Shown here: one piece after another, positions 8,578 to 14,126 of the stretch | Numbering within the stretch: position 1 is the first letter of the stretch | How the letters are laid out: each line of letters opens with the position of its first letter | DNA from: JAIEPT01 sp038217425 | GTDB taxonomy: Bacteria > Planctomycetota > Planctomycetia > Gemmatales > Gemmataceae | Reading direction: 5' to 3' | Length of the DNA stretch: 17,787 bases | NCBI GenBank assembly: GCA_038217425.1 | Contig: JBBQPM010000140.1 | Location: 1-17,787, forward strand | Notes under the pieces: generated by a model | Seen by the model: the letters and a program-made list of their open reading frames with translations, nothing else | The model's database searches: none | Told to the model about the DNA's origin: nothing | Position numbers and translations under genes: made by a program

Positions 8578-9984
8578 TTACGAAAGAATACCCTGCACCA
8601 CATTCCCCGCCACGCCGGTGGCGATCTCGTCGCGGCCATTGTGCAGGAAGCGCAGATGTTCGTGGTCGAGCCCCAAGAGATGCAAGATCGTCGCATGGAC
8701 GTCGCGGACGTGGACACGGTCCTCGACCGCCCAGAGGCCCAAGTCGTCGGTGGTCCCGTAAGTCAGGCCCTTCTTGACGCCGCCCCCCGCGAAGAACATC
8801 GTGAAGCCGTACGGATTGTGATCCCGGCCGTTGCCGCTCTCGCTCATCGGCGTGCGGCCGAACTCGCCCCCCCAGACGACCAAGGTCGAGTCAAGCAATC
8901 CGCGCCGCTTCAGATCCTTGATCAGCCCGGCGATCGGTTTGTCGCTTTCGCCGCAATACTGGGTGTGGTTCACTTCGAGATCGTTGTGAGCGTCCCAACA
9001 ACTGCCGACGCCCATGTACATCTGCACGAAGCGGACGCCTCGTTCGACGAGTCGGCGTGCGAGCAGACAGTTTTGGCCGTTCTTCTCGGTGGCCGGGTTG
9101 TCGATGCCGTAAAGTCGGCGCGTCTCGGCCGTCTCACTGGCGAAATCGACGACTTCCGGGGCGCTGGAGAGCATGCGGTAGCCGAGTTCGTAGGAGGCGA
9201 TCTGGGCTTCGATGTGGTCCTGCGCCGGTCGGTTTTGCGCCTGTCTGCGATTGAGGTCGTTAATGAAGTCGACTTTGCCTTTTTCGCGCTGCATGGAGAC
9301 GCCGGTCGGCGGCGCCGCGTAAAGGATCGGATTGGAGCCGGGATTGAAGCGTGTTCCCTGGTAGGGGACGGGGAGAAAGCCGTTGCCCCAGAGCGACGGC
9401 CCGCCGGGCGGATCGTAGTTATTATCGGCCAAGACGACATATCCAGGTAGATTGTCGCATTCGCTGCCGAGGCCGTAGACCGACCACGCTCCCAGGCAGG
9501 GCCGGCCCGGGAGCAAACTGCAGGTATTCATCTGCAGCAAACTCGTGACGTGCGTGAGCCCGTCGGCCACGCAGCTGCGAACGATGCACAGATCGTCAGC
9601 ACACTGGGCGATCTCGGGATACCAGTCGCTGACCCAGGCGCCCGATTGTCCATGCCTGCGGAATCGGCGGTTGGACGCCATGAGCGGATTGTGCGCGGTG
9701 ACGCCCATCGCCGTCTGGGGCCGATCGAAGGACGCCGGCAGCGGTTGGCCGTGCAATCGAGTGAGCAGCGGCTTGGGGTCGAAGAGATCGATATGGCTCG
9801 GTCCGCCGTCGAGGAAGCACCAGATAACGGACTTGATCTTGGCGGCGTGATGTCCTGCCCGAGGCGCGAGCGGATTGCGGGCGTCGGCGACTTGTTTGCC
9901 GACCAGTCCCGCCAGGGCGACCGCGCCGAAGCCGGCTCCCGCTTTGAGTAGGAAATTGCGCCGGGAGGTCGAGGGATGTCGCAT
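8578..9984 (-). CDS. DUF1501 domain protein, Tat-exported, without an adjacent cytochrome partner
   Basis: 468 residues. The N-terminus MRHPSTSRRNFLLKAGAGFG has the twin-arginine motif SRRNFLLK (7-14) and a hydrophobic segment, predicting Tat export. Family blocks are CFLDGGPSHIDLFDPKP (56-72), RRHGQSGAWVSDW (109-121), VWGGEFGRTP (370-379), GRDHNPYGF (386-394) and DVHATILHLLG (428-438). It is clearly homologous to the DUF1501 protein encoded at 1677-3092 but well diverged, so it is not a recent duplicate. I chose ATG 9984. An in-frame TTG at 10059 would add 25 residues, but that codon overlaps the -35 box of a good promoter (10032-10059), so the transcript should start after it. No DUF1549/DUF1553 gene is next to it; the upstream neighbour is tadA. 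The function of the family is unknown. Confidence 0.88.
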   Translation of the reverse strand: MRHPSTSRRNFLLKAGAGFGAVALAGLVGKQVADARNPLAPRAGHHAAKIKSVIWCFLDGGPSHIDLFDPKPLLTRLHGQPLPASFDRPQTAMGVTAHNPLMASNRRFRRHGQSGAWVSDWYPEIAQCADDLCIVRSCVADGLTHVTSLLQMNTCSLLPGRPCLGAWSVYGLGSECDNLPGYVVLADNNYDPPGGPSLWGNGFLPVPYQGTRFNPGSNPILYAAPPTGVSMQREKGKVDFINDLNRRQAQNRPAQDHIEAQIASYELGYRMLSSAPEVVDFASETAETRRLYGIDNPATEKNGQNCLLARRLVERGVRFVQMYMGVGSCWDAHNDLEVNHTQYCGESDKPIAGLIKDLKRRGLLDSTLVVWGGEFGRTPMSESGNGRDHNPYGFTMFFAGGGVKKGLTYGTTDDLGLWAVEDRVHVRDVHATILHLLGLDHEHLRFLHNGRDEIATGVAGNVVQGILS

Positions 9985-10031
9985 GGAGAGTTCGCGGGGG
10001 GAGGATTTTTGCAGGGCAGAGCACAGCTTGA

Positions 10032-10059
10032 ATTCTAACCGCAATTTTTGGCTTGCCAA
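10032..10059 (-). promoter_or_regulatory. Sigma70-type promoter of the second DUF1501 gene
   Basis: On the minus strand, TTGGCA (10059-10054), a 16-nt spacer, then TAGAAT (10037-10032). Both boxes match five of six consensus bases. The expected start is near 10025, giving a leader of about 40 nt before ATG 9984. This suggests the gene is transcribed separately from tadA. Confidence 0.5.
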
Positions 10060-10101
10060 GGCGAGTACCGCCGCCCCTTCGAATTTGAACGCGACGTGCA
10101 G

Positions 10102-10614
10102 CTATTTTTTGCCTTGCCGACGTTTGGCGGCGAAGAAGTCGGTGAGGATCTCGCCGCACTCGTTCGCCATGACGCCGCCGACGACCTGGGCGCGATGGTT
10201 GAGCCGGACGTCGCCCAGGAGTTGGAAGAGCGAGACGCACGCCCCCGCCTTGGGATCGACGGCGCCGAAAACGACCATGGGGATGCGTGCTTGCACGATG
10301 GCGCCGGCACACATGCTGCACGGTTCGAGCGTGACGTAGAGGACGCAGCGTTCCAGTCGCCAGGAGGAAAGGGCCTGCGCCGCCTGCGTGATGGCGATCA
10401 TCTCGGCGTGAGCGGTGGGGTCTTTGAGCGTTTCGCGTTGATTGTGGGCGCTGGCGAGGATGCCGCGCTGGAGGGAGACGATGACGGCCCCGACAGGGAC
10501 TTCGTCCTCTTCCGCGGCCGACTTCGCCTCTTCCAGGGCCATGGCCATGTGTTCGAGGTGAAATGGATGGCGCGGATCGGTGAGGGGCAGATCGAATGGG
10601 GACCAGTCATCCAC
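10102..10614 (-). CDS. tadA: tRNA(adenosine-34) deaminase
   Basis: TadA deaminates A34 to inosine in the anticodon of tRNA-Arg(ACG), in the cytoplasm; it is normally essential. The cytidine/deoxycytidylate deaminase zinc site is intact: HAEM (His ligand and catalytic Glu) and, about 28 residues on, PCSMC with two Cys ligands. EVPVGAVIV and HNQRETLKDPTAHAEM are characteristic of TadA. From the chosen GTG at 10614 (GAGG 6 nt upstream) the product is 170 residues. Alternatives are GTG 10641, immediately after the TGA of the DUF5615 gene (giving 179 residues but no Shine-Dalgarno), and ATG 10548. The conserved core begins near MAMALEEAKSAAEEDEVPVG, so all three would give a complete enzyme. The tight spacing suggests expression with the upstream toxin-antitoxin-like genes. 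Confidence 0.9.
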   Translation of the reverse strand: MDDWSPFDLPLTDPRHPFHLEHMAMALEEAKSAAEEDEVPVGAVIVSLQRGILASAHNQRETLKDPTAHAEMIAITQAAQALSSWRLERCVLYVTLEPCSMCAGAIVQARIPMVVFGAVDPKAGACVSLFQLLGDVRLNHRAQVVGGVMANECGEILTDFFAAKRRQGKK

Positions 10615-10641
10615 GCGGAGCCTCGCAGTTTCGCAAATCAC

Positions 10642-10965
10642 TCATGCGAAGACGTCTATCGCGTCACCGGGTTGAATCGTGCTGAGTGCCATCAGGGTAT
10701 TCGGTACTAGCGGCAAGAGATCGACAAGCTGATTGGTGGCGCCGAACATCACTATCATCGAAACGCCGTGCGCTCGCAGATTTTGTTGGAAGCGAATGCC
10801 TTGGTCGACCGTGAGCAATACCTCAAAACCCTCGGCGGACATTAGCCCCAACAACTCGCCGTTCTTCTTCCCGGCCCAACCCTCCTGTCGAACCGTCCGT
10901 ACGAAGTGCCCGGTAAGTTCGCGTCCGAGTTTCTTCGGAACGCATTCGTCAAGCAGAATGCGCAT
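10642..10965 (-). CDS. DUF5615 PIN-like protein, predicted toxin of a DUF433/DUF5615 pair
   Basis: 107 residues. It begins MRILLDECVPKKLGREL, the start pattern of DUF5615 (COG4634) proteins, with acidic D6-E7, and has the second block VLLTVDQGIRF (49-59) with D54, matching the usual T-x-D-x-x-F area. These acidic residues are the candidate metal ligands of a PIN-like nuclease fold. The usual SDeE segment in the middle is KNGELLG here, so one acidic position may be lost. The family is predicted to be the toxin (probable RNase) partner of DUF433 proteins; direct biochemical proof is limited. The ATG at 10965 lies inside the 3' end of the DUF433 gene, overlapping by 17 nt, and its own ribosome site is weak, so translational coupling is likely. 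A longer frame to 11145 is a shadow of the DUF433 gene. Confidence 0.8.
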   Translation of the reverse strand: MRILLDECVPKKLGRELTGHFVRTVRQEGWAGKKNGELLGLMSAEGFEVLLTVDQGIRFQQNLRAHGVSMIVMFGATNQLVDLLPLVPNTLMALSTIQPGDAIDVFA

Positions 10966-11173
10966 TGTCCACCAAAGCAAGGAACGCCGATCTGATTGCC
11001 GCGGTTGCTTGCTCGGCGGTAACCGTTGGAAAATCGTCGAGGAATTCGGCGAGCGGTTGCCCTCCGCAAAGATAATCGACGAACGCGCGTACGGGCACGC
11101 GCGTTCCGATGAATACTGGAACGCCGCCCAAGATTTCCGGATCACAATGGATGACGGAATCGGTTGCGATCAT
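10949..11173 (-). CDS. DUF433 protein, predicted antitoxin
   Basis: 74 residues, usual length for DUF433 (COG2442). It shows the family pattern HCDPEILGGVPVFIGTRVPV (9-28), then a region ending FLDDFPTVTAEQATAAI with a small helix-turn-helix-like C-terminal domain. Such proteins pair with DUF5615 proteins and are predicted to be DNA-binding antitoxins that repress their own operon. ATG 11173 has a consensus AGGAGG 7 nt upstream. It starts 28 nt after the topA stop on the same strand, so it may be read from the topA transcript; no separate promoter is evident in that short gap. The 3' end overlaps the DUF5615 gene by 17 nt, antitoxin first, as is usual. Confidence 0.82.
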   Translation of the reverse strand: MIATDSVIHCDPEILGGVPVFIGTRVPVRAFVDYLCGGQPLAEFLDDFPTVTAEQATAAIRSAFLALVDNAHSA

Positions 11174-11201
11174 GATCAGCCCTCCTACTTCATTCTATCG
11201 A

Positions 11202-13829
11202 CTACCCCGCCGCTTGCTTCGCCTTTGCCGTCGCGATCTTGTCCAAGAGCTCCGGCGAAATCTCCTTCGTGCCGCGGCACTTGGGATACTTGCTGCAGCC
11301 CAGGAAGAACGTGCCGCCCCGGCCGGTGCGCAGTTTCATCGGCCCGCCGCACTGCAAACACGTGTCCGTGATCTCCAGCTCCAGCGCCGGCTTCTTGGCC
11401 GCGGGCGCCGGCAGATGCTCCTTGAACTTTTCCTTGAACTCGTCCGTCATCTTCGTCGTACTTCGGCACTTCGGGTAGCCGCTGCAGCCCAGGAACGGGC
11501 CGCGCCAGCTGTTCTTGATGACCATCGGGCTGTTGCACTTCTCGCAGAAAAGCCCGGTGTCGATCGGCTTGACCGGTTCGCCCTTGTCATCGACTTCGAG
11601 CAAGTTGCGGCACTTCGGATAACCCGTGCAGCCCAGGAATTTGCCGCGCGGCCCGTCGCGCAGGGCCATCGGTTTGCCGCACTTGGCGCAGACGTGTTCC
11701 GTCGCCTTCGCAGTCTGCACCGGCTTCCCGTCGGCATCGTAACTCATCGTCACTTTGCACTCGGGATATTTGCTGCAGCCCAGGAACGGTCCGCGCTTGC
11801 CCTGGCGTTCGAGCATCGGCGCCTTGCACTCGGGGCACTCGATGTCGGTCTGCTTCGGAGGCTCGCGCACCTCCCCCTCGGCCGCCCCTTTTTTCTTGAT
11901 GTACTTGCACTCGGGATACTTGCTGCAGCCGAAGAATTTGCCGAGCTTGCTGAACTTCTCCGCGAGCGGCGCGCCGCACTGCGGACACTTCTCCGCGTCG
12001 GCGAGCATCTTCGTTTCCGCAAGTTTCAAGGCCTGCGAGAACGGCTCGTAGAACTCGGCCAGGACGTCGTTGCGTTTGTACTTCTTCGTCTCGATCTGAT
12101 CGAGTTCCTGTTCCATGTGCCGGGTGAACGAGAGATCCATGACGGTCGGAAAATAATCGACGAGGGTATCGGTGACCTTCATGCCGATGTCGGTGGCGAA
12201 GAATCGGCGTTCCTTGAGTTCGACGTAGCCGCGCTCTTCGATCTTGGAGATGATCGCCGCGTAGGTACTCGGCCTACCGATACCTTCTTTTTCGAGGGTT
12301 TTGACGAGCGAGGCTTCGTTGTAGCGGGGCGGCGGCTCGGTGAAGTGCTGCGTCGGGTCGAGGTTGAGCAGGTCGATGGCGCCGCGTTCGTTCATCGCCG
12401 GCAGGAGCGTGTCCTCTTGCTTGCCGGCGGGGATGAGGACTTTGCGGAAGCCGTCGAACTTGAGCGTCTTGCCCTGGGCGCGGAAGATGCCCTTGGCCGC
12501 CGAGATTTCGACGTTGGTGACCGCGAAGATCGCCGGTTTCATCTGGCAGGCGACGAAGCGCTGATAGATCAGGGTGTAGAGCCGCAGCTGATCCGCGGGG
12601 AGGAATTTCGCGACGCGTTCCGGGGTGTAGGCGACGTCCGTCGGCCGCACCGCTTCGTGGGCGCCCTGCGCGTCGGCCGACTGGGCGTACCGCACCGGGT
12701 TTTCAGGGAGATACGCCTTGCCGAAGGCATCCAGAATGTGCGTGCGTACCGCGGTCAGGGCATCATCGGAAATGCGCGTCGAATCGGTACGCATGTAGGT
12801 GATGAGCGCAACGGGTCCGTCGGCGCCGAGGTCGACGCCTTCGTAAAGCCGCTGGGCGTTCATCATGGTCCGCTTGGCGGTGAAGCGAAGCCGTAAACTC
12901 GCCTGTTGCTGCAAGGTGCTGGTCGTGAAAGGAGCCGGGGGCTTTTCTTGACGATCCTTCTGCTCGATCTTCGAAACGACGTAGGTCGCCTTTTGCAGTT
13001 CCGCGACGATTGGGTCGACCAATTCCTGCGTATTGGCGGCGAACTTCTTGCCGTCCCATTCCGCGAGTTCCGCCTCGAACGCATGTTCGGGGAGCTTCGG
13101 CGTCTCCGGAGGCGCTTCTTCTCCCTCGAGTTCGTCTTCGTCCTTGGGCTTTGCTTTGGCCTTGCGACCCTTGGCCTTCGCCGGCGTGACGGATTCTTTC
13201 GTCGCCAGTTCGCTGGGGCGCAGGAGCGCGGAGATCTTCCAGTATTCCTCGGGCTTGAATGCCGCGATTTCGCGTTCGCGTTCGACGATCAAGCGAACCG
13301 CGACCGACTGTACCCGGCCGGCGCTCAGATGCTGTGCGAGGCGTTTGCTGAGCAGCGGGCTGATCTTGTATCCCACGACGCGGTCAAGAAACCGGCGTGC
13401 TTCCTGGGCGGCGACGCGGTCCATATTGATCACGCCGGCGTCGGCGAACGCGCTTTGCACCGCCTTCTTGGTGATTTCGTTGAACGTCACTCGGCGAATC
13501 TTTTCGTCCTTGAGGCCCAGCGATTCCTTGAGATGCCAGGCGATCGCTTCGCCTTCGCGGTCGGGGTCAGGCGCCAGGTAGACCATGTCGGCTTCCTTGG
13601 CGCGTTTCTTCAAATCCGCAATGAGGGCCTTGCGATCGTCGAGAACGCGGTAGGTGGGCGTCCAATGATCTTCGATGTCGATGCCGAAGCGGCTTTTGGG
13701 TAAGTCGCGGACGTGTCCTTTACTTGCCACCACCTCGAAGTCGGGGCCGAGATATTTATTGATCGTCTTGGCCTTCGCAGGAGATTCGACAATGACCAGG
13801 CTCTTCTTTTTCCGGGTAGCCACGTCCAT
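11202..13829 (-). CDS. topA: DNA topoisomerase I (type IA) with five C-terminal zinc ribbons
   Basis: Relaxes negatively supercoiled DNA by transient single-strand cleavage. 875 residues. The Toprim domain (about 9-130) has E15 in VIVESPAKAK and DPDREGE (88-94). The active-site tyrosine is Y345 in LITYMRTDSTRIS. SAGRVQSVAVRL (169-180) and EGIGRPSTYA (515-524) are further type IA blocks. The C-terminal third holds five tetracysteine modules: C615/C618/C635/C641, C665/C668/C685/C691, C714/C717/C734/C740, C762/C765/C782/C788 and C824/C827/C845/C851; E. coli TopA has three with cysteines. A Lys-rich then Glu-rich low-complexity insert lies at about 215-245. I chose ATG 13829 (GGAGG just upstream); the frame extends to 13934 but would run through the likely promoter. 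A GTG two codons in is also possible and has better ribosome-site spacing. Confidence 0.96.
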   Translation of the reverse strand: MDVATRKKKSLVIVESPAKAKTINKYLGPDFEVVASKGHVRDLPKSRFGIDIEDHWTPTYRVLDDRKALIADLKKRAKEADMVYLAPDPDREGEAIAWHLKESLGLKDEKIRRVTFNEITKKAVQSAFADAGVINMDRVAAQEARRFLDRVVGYKISPLLSKRLAQHLSAGRVQSVAVRLIVEREREIAAFKPEEYWKISALLRPSELATKESVTPAKAKGRKAKAKPKDEDELEGEEAPPETPKLPEHAFEAELAEWDGKKFAANTQELVDPIVAELQKATYVVSKIEQKDRQEKPPAPFTTSTLQQQASLRLRFTAKRTMMNAQRLYEGVDLGADGPVALITYMRTDSTRISDDALTAVRTHILDAFGKAYLPENPVRYAQSADAQGAHEAVRPTDVAYTPERVAKFLPADQLRLYTLIYQRFVACQMKPAIFAVTNVEISAAKGIFRAQGKTLKFDGFRKVLIPAGKQEDTLLPAMNERGAIDLLNLDPTQHFTEPPPRYNEASLVKTLEKEGIGRPSTYAAIISKIEERGYVELKERRFFATDIGMKVTDTLVDYFPTVMDLSFTRHMEQELDQIETKKYKRNDVLAEFYEPFSQALKLAETKMLADAEKCPQCGAPLAEKFSKLGKFFGCSKYPECKYIKKKGAAEGEVREPPKQTDIECPECKAPMLERQGKRGPFLGCSKYPECKVTMSYDADGKPVQTAKATEHVCAKCGKPMALRDGPRGKFLGCTGYPKCRNLLEVDDKGEPVKPIDTGLFCEKCNSPMVIKNSWRGPFLGCSGYPKCRSTTKMTDEFKEKFKEHLPAPAAKKPALELEITDTCLQCGGPMKLRTGRGGTFFLGCSKYPKCRGTKEISPELLDKIATAKAKQAAG

Positions 13830-13893
13830 GATCCTCCAGAGAATGACGGGGCGAAAACGGACTTCGCCGGCGCCGAATGCGTTCAGGGGCACT

Positions 13894-13922
13894 GTTCTAG
13901 GAAACCCCGCGCGAAAAGCCAA
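13894..13922 (-). promoter_or_regulatory. Candidate topA promoter
   Basis: On the minus strand, TTGGCT (13922-13917), a 17-nt spacer, then TAGAAC (13899-13894), each four of six to consensus. It would give a leader of about 60 nt before ATG 13829. Moderate support only; spacing and location are better than the box matches. Confidence 0.35.
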
Positions 13923-13977
13923 CCCGCTTCGCAAGCAGGATGGCCGAGCGCGGGGAAACTCGTAAATTGCAAACAGA

Positions 13978-13995
13978 CCGCAAATGTTTTTGCGG
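13978..13995. promoter_or_regulatory. Small palindrome next to the -35 box; possible operator
   Basis: CCGCAAA (13978-13984) and TTTGCGG (13989-13995) form a 7-bp inverted repeat with a 4-nt centre. It ends one base before the -35 box of the following gene and lies in the topA divergent region. It could be a regulator site; no T tract follows, so it is not a good terminator. Confidence 0.3.
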
Positions 13996-13996
13996 G

Positions 13997-14025
13997 TTGA
14001 GATTATTCCTCATAATCCGTAGAAT
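13997..14025 (+). promoter_or_regulatory. Sigma70-type promoter of the large PpiD-like gene
   Basis: TTGAGA (13997-14002), a 17-nt spacer, then TAGAAT (14020-14025), each five of six to consensus at optimal spacing. The start would be near 14032, leaving a leader of about 95 nt before ATG 14127. The rest of the 297-bp divergent gap (13830-14126) shows only the candidate topA promoter and one palindrome. Confidence 0.6.
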
Positions 14026-14126
14026 CGACTTTTTGATTTCCGTCGCTTCCCCTCTTCCATCCTTCGCGGCCAAGTCAATAGGGCCAATTGCGAATCATGG
14101 GCAGGAAGTCCTAGCTGAGGTAGGTC

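Noticed and set aside
10966..11145. 60-residue N-terminal extension of the DUF5615 protein
   Set aside because: It is an out-of-frame reading of the DUF433 gene; the family pattern begins at the ATG at 10965.
11109..12896. 595-residue open frame on the plus strand
   Set aside because: It is antisense to topA, which has all type IA motifs; the frame is low in recognisable sequence and follows from the GC-rich codon pattern.
13830..13934. N-terminal extension of TopA
   Set aside because: The extra 35 residues do not resemble TopA, include the candidate promoter, and GGAGG sits directly before ATG 13829.
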